Source: Ornithodoros turicata (taxonomy: Eukaryota; Arthropoda; Arachnida; Ixodida; Argasidae). From it: DNA of 64,000 nucleotides. Positions 32,509 through 42,724 of the stretch are shown piece after piece; the stretch's first letter is position 1, and each line of letters opens with the position of its first letter. The DNA lies in assembly GCF_037126465.1 (NCBI RefSeq), contig NC_088209.1, positions 1,488,001-1,552,000 of the forward strand, read 5' to 3'. Under the pieces are notes generated by a model that worked only from the letters and a program-made list of their open reading frames with translations, did no database searches and was not told the DNA's origin. Made by a program: the position numbers and the translations under genes.

Positions 32509-32670
32509 CACTTACTATCAGGGTTTACAACTGCTTTTTCCCATTTTCCGTGTGTCAGAGCTCAAGTTCAAAGCCAAAAGATTGAAATCTGGAATCCCAG
32601 ATGGCGATGCCACTCCCATCATATATATCTAGTGTCACTTCCCTAATCCCTACCCGTCCTTCCTCTTTTG
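32509..32670. repeat. DIRS left inverted terminal repeat
   Basis: The 162 bp from CACTTACTATCAGGGTTTAC to TCCTCTTTTG are the inverted copy of 37267-37422, with few mismatches. Inverted rather than direct terminal repeats are typical of DIRS-1-like retrotransposons, and the protein remnants in between agree. Confidence 0.9.
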
Positions 32671-33083
32671 ACGTCCATCGGAGACAAGTTTGCTTCTTTG
32701 TTCCTCCGTTAGCTTCAGTTTCTTTTTGTTTCTTACTTAGATTAATTATCTTGCGTCTCTCAGTTTTCCTTTTTACCCCTGCTCAGTTCAGGTGGGTTAC
32801 CTTTCTCGTTGAAATAACCTGTTGGGCAGAGATAACTTTGGAGGAACGTGTGTCCCCGCCACTTTCAGTTCGCTCTGGAAAACGTGGGCTGCACCTTTTG
32901 CAACTTGGCTGGATGGCCATATAAGTCTGCAATTATTTGTTGGTGCTTGTAATAGTCTAAACTAGTGCTGCTTACGACTTAGGCTGGACGGCCATATAAG
33001 TCTGAAGTTTCCTCTTTGTGCTTGCAGTAGCCTACACATAGCGGGCTCAATAAATCTTATTTAATACACTCTTCTCGCTGATC
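32671..33083. other. DIRS 5' untranslated region
   Basis: Lies between the left terminal repeat and the gag-like start. Contains two copies of a short word, GGCTGGATGGCCATATAAGTCTG-like, at about 32903 and 32982. No coding sequence. Confidence 0.45.
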
Positions 33084-34083
33084 ATGGCTACCCCAAACAA
33101 GGAGGTGTTAGAGTTGCGGGCCATGGTGGAATCGCTGGCAGCCACTGTGGCCACGCTGGTGGACCGGCTCCCTCCCCCCGCAATGGAGGAGGTCGACATC
33201 CAGGATGGTTCTGGTGATGAGGACTCCCCCCAGCAGTCCTATTCTCCCTAGGGCTGGAGAACATGACCCCTCAGAGACGGCGCCCCAGGAGGACTGGCGG
33301 GCCTAGCCGGTGTGGGTCCTCGGGAAGTGCCCCCTTCTATCGCACAATTCGTTAGGGCCCATTGGGGCTCGGAGGGGCAACAGGAGAAGTGCCGGAAGGC
33401 CCTCTCAGACTTCCCACGCCAGAGACTTCCTTTTCTGGTGGTACCAGAATTAAATGCTGAAATGAAGTCTCTGTTGCAGGGGGCACCAAGGGACAGGAAG
33501 GCCCTCCTGTCACCGGACGGTGACACCGACAACAGCAGCGCCACTCAGAGGGACCAGGCCCTCCGAGATGCACAGGCCTCGGTGGTCTCATCAATCAGCC
33601 CGCTTGTGGCCCTCCTCGGGCGTTGTGCGGACCGGGCGTTGTGCGCAGGATGATATCCCCAGCGACTAAGTGGAGAGACTGGTCATTGCTGACCACCTGG
33701 CGGCGACCATCTCCCACCTTGACCGCCTCTTCACCTGCCTAGGCAATGAACGGCAGGACAACATCCTGGGGCACATTGCTCCGGACCTTCATTCCCTCGG
33801 GTCTAAGTACCTCCAACCCGAGGACGAGGGGACGTCACAGCTGTTTGGGCAGCGCTTCCTGGATCAACTTCGCACCCGGAATGAAATGTTCTGGATGATG
33901 AAAGAGGCCTGCAAGGAACCCACACGGCAGCCGATGCAGGAACCGGCAGCCAAACGTCCCAGAACAGCAGGCGGCGGCCCCAGTACCTTTCGGCACCAGC
34001 CCATACCCTTTTCAGGGAGGCCCTTCCCGGGAGGCGTCCAGGGAAGGGCGCCACCAGGCCCAAGAGGTAAGTCCTGTACTTAA
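33084..34083 (+). pseudogene. DIRS gag-like region, interrupted
   Basis: An ATG at 33084 opens a frame (MATPNKEVLELRAMVESLAA) that stops at 33249. It continues in other frames: APPSIAQFVRAHW-type sequence with GQQEKCRKALSDFPRQRLPF (about 33312-33653), and then DHLAATISHLDRLFTCLGNE followed by a Pro/Arg-rich tail (33670-34083) resembling a nucleocapsid end. The position upstream of the reverse transcriptase supports gag. I saw no zinc knuckle. At least two interruptions. Confidence 0.65.
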
Positions 34084-34140
34084 GTCAACCTTGACGGCAG
34101 GCAGGACCAGTCATTGTGTTCAGGCTTGGGCTCAGCTATC

Positions 34141-35215
34141 TCGCGGCGCGTGGGTCCTTAAGACAATAAGGGGGTACCACCTAAAGTTCTCACAGAGGCC
34201 GCCGTATCAGTCCCTCCACAGCAACACTCAGGTTCCGTGTCCTTCGGTTGCCACCGGGGGAGTGATCCAGGAGCTACAGCAGAAAGGGGCAATATCTGCC
34301 ATCCCCTTGAAGGATGCACGTTTTCTGTCCCCATTCTTTCTGGTCCCCAAGAAAGATTTGCAGCTGAGACCCATCTTTAACCTGAAAGAGCTATACCATT
34401 TCAATGCTCATGAACATTTGAAAATGGAGGGCTGGGACACTGTAAGGGGACTGCTCCTCCAGTGAGATTTTCTTGTTCGAATAGACCTCAAGGACGCTTA
34501 CCTGTCCATTCCGATCAGCAGTTCCGATCGTCCATGGCTTTCCTCTATCACGGGACCTGCTACCAATGGAATGTGCTCCCTTTTGGCTTAACGTCTGCAC
34601 CACGAGTGTTCACCAAATTGATGAAACCAGTCGTGGCCTACCTGACGTCACGCTGAGTTCGGCTAGTGATTTACCTGGACGACATTTTGATCATGGATCA
34701 GTCTCCTTGTCATCTACTTGCCACCACGTGCTTTGTAGTAGATTACTTGCATACCCTGGGTTTCATCGTGAACCAATCCAAATCCCACCTCGTACTGACT
34801 CGGAAACTACTCTTTCTGGGATTCAAAGTTTCAACCTCCCCAGAACCCACACTTGGCCTACCCCTGGGCAAGGGTCAGACCATCATCCAGGAGCTCGAAG
34901 CCCTTCTTCAGGGCCCAAGGCGGGCGAGACGTTTAGAAAAAGTCATTGGCCTATTGAGTGCAACATCCCTAGCAATCTTGGAAGCTCCTCTCCATCTCTG
35001 GTCGCTCCAATGTCTGCTTCATCAGACCTTGAAGCGAGGTTCGTACGAGAGCACAATTACGCTCACCGTGGAGGCCACCAAGGACCTGCAGTGGTGGAGC
35101 AAGAAACTCTTGTCATGCGCCACTCGACCATTGCGCGAGAAATCTGTAGTACAGATTATTCAGTCAGACAGCTCCCTGAGGGGCGAGCTCCGAGGGTTCT
35201 GTAGTAGGCCAACAA
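34141..35215 (+). pseudogene. DIRS reverse transcriptase, interrupted
   Basis: Recognisable RT motifs in order: GVIQELQQKGAISAIPL (about 34259), SPFFLVPKKDLQLRPIFNLK (about 34330), VRIDLKDAYLSIPIS (about 34475, with the first catalytic Asp), WNVLPFGLTSAPRVFTKLMK (about 34570), and the catalytic box IYLDDILIM (34669-34695) followed by LGFIVNQSKSHL and FLGFKVST. This motif style (LKDAYL, PFGL-SAPR-FTK, YLDDIL) is that of DIRS-group RTs. Stops at about 34463 and 34654 and a frameshift near 34535 break it. Confidence 0.9.
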
Positions 35216-35480
35216 TGGACCAGCGACCAGGCTCGCATCCACATAAACGAGTTAGAACTGGTAGCTGCCCTCTTGGGGCTCAAAGCTCTAGTGAAAGCGC
35301 CACCTCAAGGGCGGATCCTTCACCAGCTAGACAACAGGGCAGCAGTGGCAGCCATCAATCGGATGGGGAGCACCTGTTCCTCACGCCTCAATCAGGTAGC
35401 ACTCGAGCTATGGTCTAGGTGTGGCCTGACAGTGCAGGCGCAATACGTCCCAGGGAGTCAAATTTTCAAATTGACCATGC
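35216..35480 (+). pseudogene. DIRS RNase H-like region
   Basis: Continues downstream of the RT after a frameshift: QARIHINELELVAALLGLKA near 35223-35282, then LHQLDNRAAVAAINRMGS, with the D-N-AAV-AINR pattern of the DIRS RNase H domain, and ALELWSRCGLTVQAQYVPGS ending near 35457. After that the sequence breaks off, so the link to the recombinase is shortened. Confidence 0.75.
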
Positions 35481-35489
35481 TCCTAGCCC

Positions 35490-35965
35490 TTGCTACGGCT
35501 GGCTGCTCGGCAGACCTACATTTGTTGTCTACAGAGGGTATAAGACAACAAGTTTTGGGCTGGGATATAGCTCTCAATGGGTTACGGAAAACATCCAGGC
35601 CCTCAGGGACTGCGCCTTCCCTTTTTATTCCTGCCCTGCCACAGGAACCTCTTCTTTGTCCTGTGCTCTGCCTGCAATCTTATATAGCACACACCCTCCC
35701 TCCTCAGCTCATTCTGACAACCTAGAAGCCGTATAAGCCTGCCTCACGCAATACTATTGCAAATTGGCTAAAACGGGTCCTGAATCTTGCGGGTATTGAC
35801 ACCCGCATCTTCCAAGCACACTCTACTAGGGGTGCAGCAACATCCAAAGCACTAGATAGGGGGGGTTCCTGTCTCTGAGATACTCAAAGTTTCTGACTGG
35901 TCTTCTGACACCACATTCAATTGTTTCTACAGGCATGAGGCTCGCTCAAGGACTAGCTTCAGGGT
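35490..35965 (+). pseudogene. DIRS tyrosine recombinase remnant
   Basis: DIRS elements integrate with a tyrosine recombinase in place of an integrase. Visible here: LFIPALPQEPLLCPVLCLQS near 35616-35675, NWLKRVLNLAGIDTRIF near 35763-35813, then AHSTRGAATSKALDRG near 35817-35865, and in a shifted frame SEILKVSDWSSDTTFNCFYR near 35875-35934. H-STR is the conserved catalytic H-x-x-R box, and the Tyr of the FYR motif is the expected nucleophile. The N-terminal part with the first catalytic Arg is missing or unrecognisable, and there is a frameshift near 35865. Confidence 0.85.
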
Positions 35966-36003
35966 TCAGGTGCTATCTTAGGTGTTCACACAGCTTTGAA
36001 CCA

Positions 36004-36034
36004 GCAGTTGTAAACCCTGATAGTAAGTGGCGAC
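36004..36034. repeat. DIRS internal complementary region, proximal part
   Basis: GCAGTTGTAAACCCTGATAG followed by TAAGTGGCGAC is an exact complement of 32506-32536 in and beside the left terminal repeat. DIRS elements carry such an internal complementary region for replication of their ends. It is cut at GTGGCGAC by an hAT insertion. Confidence 0.8.
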
Positions 36035-36961
36035 CAGACCTGTGAAAATTACTTTTCCAAAGTAATTGAATTACGATTACAATTACATGTTCACAAAAGT
36101 AATTAAATTACAGTTACAATTACTCATTTTCTATTGTAATTCAATTACGATTACAGTTACAGAAAAAAGTAATTGCATTACACTAAATTACATTCACAAA
36201 GTTGACTGCAACGGGCAAACGACGTGCAAACTGCGAGATTTGATGTACACATTTATTGCGTATGTTCTGAAAGATGGTGGTAGTTGCGCTTGTGGTATAA
36301 AAACAAGTTAGAGAAGTCTTACTCAAGAACAAGTCTCTTGCCATGTTAAAGAAACACCCAACATCACAGTCAAAAGGCTTTCTTTCTTCACGTATGTGAA
36401 CAAAGTGCAGATCATGAGTGCAACTTGTAACGTCCATTGGCTTTCAAGAGTAAGGTATTCTCAAAGTTCTTGTCTGTAAGGCTGCCATGTCTCCTTGTCA
36501 TAACAAGACCACCAACCGAAAACAGACACTCCACTGGTGCACTGCTGGGCAGCCCAACATTGTACTTTATGAACACCTCGAGCACACAAGGAAGATCTTT
36601 CAAGCACTCTAACGACTTTGAAGTGCGGGTTGATACCCACAATTCGTACTCCTTTTCCCATGGCGCAAGAGTTTTTCTCCTTCCACATTCAAATGTAAAA
36701 AATCTGTACCGAAAATTGTACCGATCTGAATCAAGTCTTTGGGTAATTACTGTGAAAAAAAAGAAAAAGAAACGGTGTGGAACTGACCCAAACTTTAAAC
36801 ATTGGGCCTTCCCAGATAGCATTCAAAGTAATTCTGAAAGTAATTCAAAATGCGTGACGTGTTACTTTAAAACCTAATGTAATTCCGGAAGTAATTAATT
36901 ACTACGAAAGTAATTAATTACAGTAATTCAATTACTTGTAATTAATTACTTTACAGGCCTG
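36035..36961. mobile_element. hAT element inserted in the DIRS internal complementary region
   Basis: Ends CAGACCTGTGAAAATTAC (left) and, as complement of the right, CAGGCCTGTAAAGTAATT; the flanks GTGGCGAC (36027-36034) and GCGGCGAT (36962-36969) match at 6 of 8 positions and look like an aged 8-bp hAT target duplication. Subterminal regions are full of GTAATTAATTAC-type words in both directions. Inside is a C-terminal transposase fragment on the minus strand. It is an internally deleted, non-autonomous copy. Confidence 0.85.
36412..36822 (-). CDS. hAT transposase C-terminal fragment
   Basis: A 136-residue open frame on the minus strand. Its last part, LPCVLEVFIKYNVGLPSSAP followed by VECLFSVGGLVMTRRHGSLT and ENTLLLKAN, is the hAT C-terminal dimerisation region, where SSAPVERLFS is the usual core; here the Arg of ER is Cys. 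The N-terminal zinc finger and the catalytic RNase H-like part are absent, so it cannot catalyse transposition. The frame is unusually intact for this window, which suggests that this hAT copy is younger than the DIRS host. Confidence 0.8.
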   Translation of the reverse strand: MLSGKAQCLKFGSVPHRFFFFFFTVITQRLDSDRYNFRYRFFTFECGRRKTLAPWEKEYELWVSTRTSKSLECLKDLPCVLEVFIKYNVGLPSSAPVECLFSVGGLVMTRRHGSLTDKNFENTLLLKANGRYKLHS

Positions 36962-36977
36962 GCGGCGATATATACAG

Positions 36978-37062
36978 AAGTATAATTACCAGTTCTGACG
37001 AATGGTACTTACCTGAAGTTAGAGCAGGAATTATACGATGTATAGGAAGACACTTACTATCA
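36978..37062. repeat. DIRS internal complementary region, distal part
   Basis: The sequence from TATAATTACCAGTTCTGACG to GACACTTACTATCAGG is the inverted copy of 37411-37490 beyond the right terminal repeat. With 36004-36034 it forms the two-sided complement expected of a DIRS internal complementary region. Confidence 0.8.
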
Positions 37063-37266
37063 GGAGGTGTGCCCTCCCGTGGTTACGTGTCCCACCCTTA
37101 CACACCCTGTTTACTCGTACATTTATATTCTTCTCTCCTGACAGGTCGAGGCAGAGTATGACCTTAGGCCATCAGTCTAATCAACCTCGATCCTATGGCC
37201 AATAAATGTAGTTGTGCACACCCTCGTACTGTCTCTCGTATGTACCTCCATCCCCTCCTCAGTCGG

Positions 37267-37490
37267 CAAGAGGAAAGACGGGTAGGGATTAGGGAAGTGA
37301 CACTATATATGATGGGAGTGGCAGCGCCATCTGGGATCCCAGATTTCAATATTTTGGCTTTGAACTTGAGCTCCGACGCACGGAAGATGGGAAAAAGCAG
37401 TTGTAAACCCTGATAGTAAGTGTCTCCCTATACATCGTATAATTCCTGCTCTAACTTCAGGTAAGTACCATTCGTCAGAACTGGTAGTAA
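37267..37490. repeat. DIRS right inverted terminal repeat and terminal extension
   Basis: 37267-37422 is the inverted copy of 32509-32670; 37411-37490 is the inverted copy of 36978-37062, with a few differences (for example GATAGTAAGTGTCTCCCTAT against ATAGGAAGACACTTACTATC). It closes the DIRS element at about 37490. Confidence 0.85.
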
Positions 37491-37728
37491 TTTGATGGTA
37501 ATAATGGTGAACATTGTTTTGCTGCTCTCAAAATACCACCTAGGTAGTTCAGGGTTATGAGCATCTTCATTTCTGGTACAAATGTTGTGCGAGATTAAAA
37601 ACAAAACAAGGACAGGTAACGAGAAACTCAAGACGCACACACACACACATGACGCAGAGCAGTTCTCTTCATGTGAAGCGAGTTTCCCCCTCATAACCTC
37701 CTTGGTTTCCGAACCCGTTTTTCGAAAG

Positions 37729-38498
37729 CAGTCGTGCGTCGTTAATATGGACACTTTCGTTCCTCGCTAAAATTGTCCATAAAGTGAATCGTCCATAATA
37801 ACGAATTGTCCAGCATTTAATACCATTTATTACGAAAAAAACTCAGTAATCAGTGCTTGCTTGTGCGCATACCCTGTGGAGCTCAAAGTCGACAGAATTT
37901 CAGCAACTTTGATTGCTCGAGGTCTGTCCCCGTTATCTTCCAAGAACTGGAGCGCCGTTTGGAGACCTGCTGGAGCCATGTGATCTGTCCTTGATGATGA
38001 ACTCCGGAGAAACTGAAGTCACATTAGGGGGGTCCCATTACTCCTTAAAACAGCTATGACGACATGATGCCCATTCCAGAGGCATCCCCCGCACTACTGC
38101 TAGCCTCCCTTTGACCTTTAGGTGTCTTCAGTGACAAAGGGGGAAATTTCGAAGAAGGGCGCGTCATCCTCTAGTGTACTCGTAAGGGTTGTTACCCTGG
38201 AAGTGTGGCCCAATAACCCCCAGAATTCTTGAGTGACAAAAGAAAGAAGAAATTTGGAACAAGGGCCCATCGTCCGATTCTCCTAGAGGTTGTCGTCCTG
38301 AGAACATGTCCATAATAATGAGCCAAAAATACTAGCGGTTCTATGGAATTGGTACCAGTTTGTACTGTCCATTGTCCGAATAGCGGGGTTCCATATTACT
38401 GAGACACAAATACATGGCAAAAGTTTCGTTCCGGGGAAAAACTGTCCATAATTCGCGTAGTCCATATTAACGGGGGTCATATTAACGAGGCAGGACTG
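37729..38498. mobile_element. MITE with GTCCATAATA / TTAATATGGA subterminal repeats
   Basis: A 770-bp element. The left end is CAGTCGTGCGTCGTTAATAT and the complement of the right end CAGTCCTGCCTCGTTAATAT (18 of 20). TA follows the right end; the left flank AAAG has no TA. Words of the type GTCCATAAT and TTAATATGG repeat near both ends. No transposase recognised. Tc1/mariner-superfamily (pogo-like) type. Confidence 0.8.
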
Positions 38499-39237
38499 TA
38501 TATATTAACTCGTGGTACTGTACTTGTTGGCACTGCCATCAGGCGTCAGTTGCTGTCGCTGAATCTGTGGTTCTCCGATGGATCAGAGTCAACATGCGCA
38601 GGAAGCAACCGCGAACGTTCTGAGCAGAGTATTTGATTCATAGAACCATTCATGAAACCAATGTTTTAGCGCGAGAGCAAAACACTCGATCTCGTTCCTG
38701 TATATCTGGTTCACAAGTACAGTTACCACACATTTAGCAACGTGATCCACCGAGTGCACCGTACTCTCGCGCAATGATCCAGTGGAACCACGTTAAACCG
38801 CTTTTTATGCTTTACTCACAACGTTCAAAACCAGTAGCCATCGTAAATATCGAGGCTTGATTTGAATACTCGACAGGGCCAGATGACACTCCTCTGGGGG
38901 GGTTCGACAGTTTTTGGGGGGTGCTGGGAAAATCACTAATTTGATGGATGTTTTACACCAACTCAGTAATTAAGAACGCGGACGTTGTCTGGTTGCAAGT
39001 AAATACTCCAAGCAATTCTGTGTTGCTTATGCATGAAATCGAATTAAACCTAGGCACGTTTTGGCTCAGATGCTCGTGTGAAGGAGAAAAACCCAGCCAA
39101 AGAAACCTGAAGCAGAAGAAACACAATACGATACACGTAACAAAGGTTATACTTATTATCCAGTGATAGAAACTATACTCATTCGAAAACGAGAAACAAA
39201 TTTAATTACATAATTTTTTATGGGAGGGAAGCCGCTA
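38499..39237. other. Intergenic sequence, no gene seen
   Basis: At 38886-38937 the words TGGGGGGGTTCGACAG and GGGGGGTGCTGGGAAAATCA resemble, in inverse direction, the 32340-32380 region (GATTTTCCCAGGATTTTC, G-run, CGAC), so both may be remnants of one repeat family. Nothing else is recognised. Confidence 0.3.
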
Positions 39238-39627
39238 ACCATCCTGTACACTTCCTGTAAGTTCCTGTACACTTTCGTTAAGGTTCCGCCCTCAAGGAGT
39301 AGGGGAATTCTACCGACGAACCCGTTTCCATCCATCCTGTACACTTCCTGTAAGTTCCTGTACACTTTCGTTAAGGTTCCGCCCTCAAGGAGTAGGGGAA
39401 TTCTACCGACGAACCCGTTTCCATCCATCCTGTACACTTCCTGTAAGTTCCTGTACACTTTCGTTAAGGTTCCGCCCTCAAGGAGTAGGGGAATTCTACC
39501 GACGAACCCGTTTCCATCCATCCTGTACACTTCCTGTAAGTTCCTCTAAGTTCCTGTACACTTTCGTTAAGGTTCCGCCCTCAAGGAGTAGGGGAATTCT
39601 ACCGACGAACCCGTTTCCATCCATCCT
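39238..39627. repeat. 93-bp tandem array, first part
   Basis: Four copies of a 93-bp unit starting CATCCTGTACACTTCCTGTA at about 39240, 39333, 39426 and 39519. Copies are almost identical; the fourth has a 15-bp local duplication (AGTTCCTCTAAGTTCCTGTA near 39539). Since 93 is divisible by three, open frames run through on both strands as 31-residue repeats (such as YRMDGNGFVGRIPLLLEGG on the minus strand), but there is no start context or homology that suggests a protein. The array is interrupted by an inserted element and resumes at 40783. Confidence 0.95.
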
Positions 39628-40782
39628 CCCAACAAACAACAGACGTCCTGACGACGTCTGCAGGATATCCCATCTTTGACAATGGGATATCGCTGGGAGC
39701 AGTCTGAATATCCCATAGACATCCATGCGACATACAGGAGACGAGGATATGGGCAATGTTTGGACGTCGCAGGTATATCCCTGCGATGTCAACTCGGGAT
39801 ATTGAGACAAATGTGGGACGTTTATGAACCGTTATTGTTCTGACTGTTAAAATTCAATATAATGTACACTTATTTTACTTGATGCATCAGAAGTGATGAC
39901 GCGGTTTTATTAACGGAAAGTAGCTTACATACTTAGTATGTTAATTAATGAACGTAAACGTGTTTAAAGGTGCTCCCTAAAAATAAGAGCAGTCCCCCAA
40001 TGTGCGCCCCCCCTCCACCCCACCGCGTACGCGGAGGGAGACCAGAGCATCCACAATAGCGTCTGTTGCCGAAATGGCTGGAGCATATACTGAAATACAA
40101 GTTGTAGGGGCACGTTCATTATAAGAGTATTGCGGCGTAACACATTTCTAACGGTGAGGGGGTGCGTCTTTGCAGTTAATTCGTGTATCTGCAGATTCAA
40201 GGTATAACCAATAAAATTTCTGACATTCCTTCCTATCTAATATTGTGTTTTTAACTCAGGCTATTCTCTATAATGTGAGGAACTGCTGGGTGGAGCTGTA
40301 AAAGTGATCGAATTCTGTTGCTCGGCTAGTGTCACGCACAGATAAATACGTTGCATGGCCAGCAGCACGCGAACGATAGAGATATATAACGGTTTTACTT
40401 GTTCCCCCATATCTAGTTAAGGTTCACAGAAGTTTTTGCTTGCTCTCAGCGCAAGAAGTTGCTCTAGAAATAATACGTGAAACATTACATATTTATCCGT
40501 ATATCTCAAGGCGACGTCCTGGCGACATCCCACTGATGTTCAGTGGTTCAATCAGTGCCCAAAATCTGGTATGTACTAGATCTTGCATGGATACCTCGGG
40601 GATGCAGGCTTTTCAAACGTCCGAAGTCTGATATCCTACAGACGTCCTTGGGACATCAGTTATTTGTTAAGTAAAACTGAAACTCGAATGCTGTATTGGG
40701 ATATCCCACAGATATTGCATGGATGTCTCAGGACGTTCACGACTTTGTAGGGATATCCTAGGGATATTAGTGGTTTACTGGG
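39628..40782. mobile_element. Unclassified 1,155-bp inverted-end element splitting the array
   Basis: Ends are CCCAACAAAC (left) and GTTTACTGGG (right), inverted copies at 8 of 10 positions. The array continues on either side with CT at 39626-39627 and again at 40783-40784, giving a 2-bp target duplication within CATCCTGTAC. Both ends carry dense GACGTCC, GGATATCC, GGGATATC and GACATCC words in both directions (about 39646-39810 and 40508-40770), while the middle is AT-rich. No transposase was recognised. A 2-bp duplication would fit several superfamilies; I do not assign one. Confidence 0.8.
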
Positions 40783-41147
40783 CTGTACACTTCCTGTAAG
40801 TTCCTGTACACTTTCGTTAAGGTTCCGCCCTCAAGGAGTAGGGGAATTCTACCGACGAACCCGTTTCCATCCATCCTGTACACTTCCTGTAAGTTCCTGT
40901 ACACTTTCGTTAAGGTTCCGCCCTCAAGGAGTAGGGGAATTCTACCGACGAACCCGTTTCCATCCATCCTGTACACTTCCTGTAAGTTCCTGTACACTTT
41001 CGTTAAGGTTCCGCCCTCAAGGAGTAGGGGAATTCTACCGACGAACCCGTTTCCATCCATCCTGTACACTTCCTGTAAGTTCCTGTACACTTTCGTTAAG
41101 GTTCCGCCCTCAAGGAGTAGGGGAATTCTACCGACGAACCCGTTTCC
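40783..41147. repeat. 93-bp tandem array, second part
   Basis: Four further copies of the same 93-bp unit, starting at about 40783, 40875, 40968 and 41061, with the last ending at CCCGTTTCC near 41147. Joined to the first part it makes eight units. The first unit here starts within the word split by the inserted element. Confidence 0.95.
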
Positions 41148-42369
41148 GGAAGAAAGCAACACGCTCGCGTGGGGTGCCGCGTTAACGCGTCGGGCGCCGA
41201 ATCGCGTTCGGTTTCGGAACGGTGTCCCGGAACCGTTGCCCGGCGTGTTGCCGAAACGTCTTCGACGACGCGGGTGACCATTTCTTTGAGTTTTAAGTAA
41301 ATTTCATTCGAAAAAAATTCGTAACTTTTAATATCCACGGACATAGAGAATCCGCATTACGTTATAGTGTATAGAGAAAATATCTATCCATTCGATTAAA
41401 TTCTCTGTCATCATGAAAGAGTTCTTACAGCCTTCGCGCGTCAAAGTGAGCGAGCTAAAGCTATGAAATTACATTGTCTACAACTCAGTCCGTAAATTGC
41501 AGCACGCGTTCAAATTTTAATTAAACACTTACTGATGTGTGGTAGTCTCTACTGCTCCGAGATGTGATCCTATAAATTTTAGCGATTATTGCGCAATCAA
41601 ATACCTTGTGTAGAATGTTTGACTATATGGACAGCTTTTTAAACTATATCTTTAAAAAAATTGTAAGAAAGAGTGTACAGCTTTGACTGAAAATTTAAAC
41701 ATGAAAATGATCTGTGGAGTGGAGTTTGCGTTTTGCCTCATTATGAGCTAAAAACTTCTAAAATTAAAGTATGCCCTTTCCATTTGTAGTGCCCCGTAGG
41801 CTATGACATTATGAATAGGCTGATATGTTTTCAGTATGGCTAATGAAAACCTCAGGTACATTTTGTGAATTGGATCTCTCTTTATGTGTGATCTGTGCTG
41901 AGTGCATGCTTTGGTGAAGTTTGCAAAAGGAATATTTCCTTATAATAATTAATATTGCATATCTTCCATTGTGTCTATGCATAGTGCTCATTGCATAGTG
42001 GTTAAAGGTACTGTAAAGCAGCACCGATCAAATGTCATTTAGTATGGCTATTCGATAGTCCAAGCCACCAGGACAAAAACTGCGCAAGTTTCATTCCAAT
42101 CGCGACGATGCAATTAATTATAAAATTACAATTAAAGATTACGGGCAACACTGTACTAGGTTTTCGAAATGATTCCGTACTCTTGCTACATACGGCGGTA
42201 ACCACATTGCATACGTATAACACTGGGCCCGACATAACAATCCACTACAGTAGCCACTGTAAATCCACCATAAAATCCATCCCTGCAATTCACACAACGA
42301 TCCACATCTGAGGATAAACGGATAAGCGAACTGAAATGAAATGCTGAGCCGTTGAAAAAAAATGTGTCA
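41148..42369. other. Intergenic sequence, no gene seen
   Basis: A CG-rich start (CGCGTCGGGCGCCGAATCGC near 41181) is followed by AT-rich sequence. No element or gene is recognised. Confidence 0.35.
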
Positions 42370-42498
42370 GAACTTCAAGTGTTCAAGAACTTGTTTGAGC
42401 ACGCTGATACAAGTTATGATATGGCACGCGCGTCAGAGGATTGAGTGAAACAGCACGGGCAAATAAACGTTTATTTGCATAAAAAATCTATGGATGAT

Positions 42499-42558
42499 CT
42501 CAATGTGCGTAAACAATGAAGATTTCGCGCTGTTACTAGATTGTTTACGCACATTGAG
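42499..42558. repeat. Perfect 19-bp inverted repeat
   Basis: CTCAATGTGCGTAAACAAT at 42499-42517 is exactly complementary to ATTGTTTACGCACATTGAG at 42540-42558, with a 22-bp loop. It may be an element end or a hairpin. Confidence 0.85.
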
Positions 42559-42724
42559 GGTAGATCGCGAGGTGGATTTGTTTTATATCATAAAAATATA
42601 GTGGTTGCTTCATCCCCGCATTTATTTCGTGCGAACTTTATGTCACAAACAATAAAGATTATGAAAAAATTGTTTGTGGTAAACACGGTATGTTCACAAC
42701 ACCTTAGCGAGGACGTCTTCTAAC

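Noticed and set aside
39156..39530. Repetitive minus-strand frame of 124 codons as a repeat protein
   Set aside because: It follows from a 93-bp tandem unit divisible by three; both strands are open and there is no start context.
39238..41147. Direct 93-bp repeat blocks on both sides of 1.15 kb as a pair of LTRs, or as a CRISPR array
   Set aside because: Each block is itself a tandem array of the same unit and the middle piece has its own inverted ends and CT duplication. The units have no unique spacers and the genome is eukaryotic.
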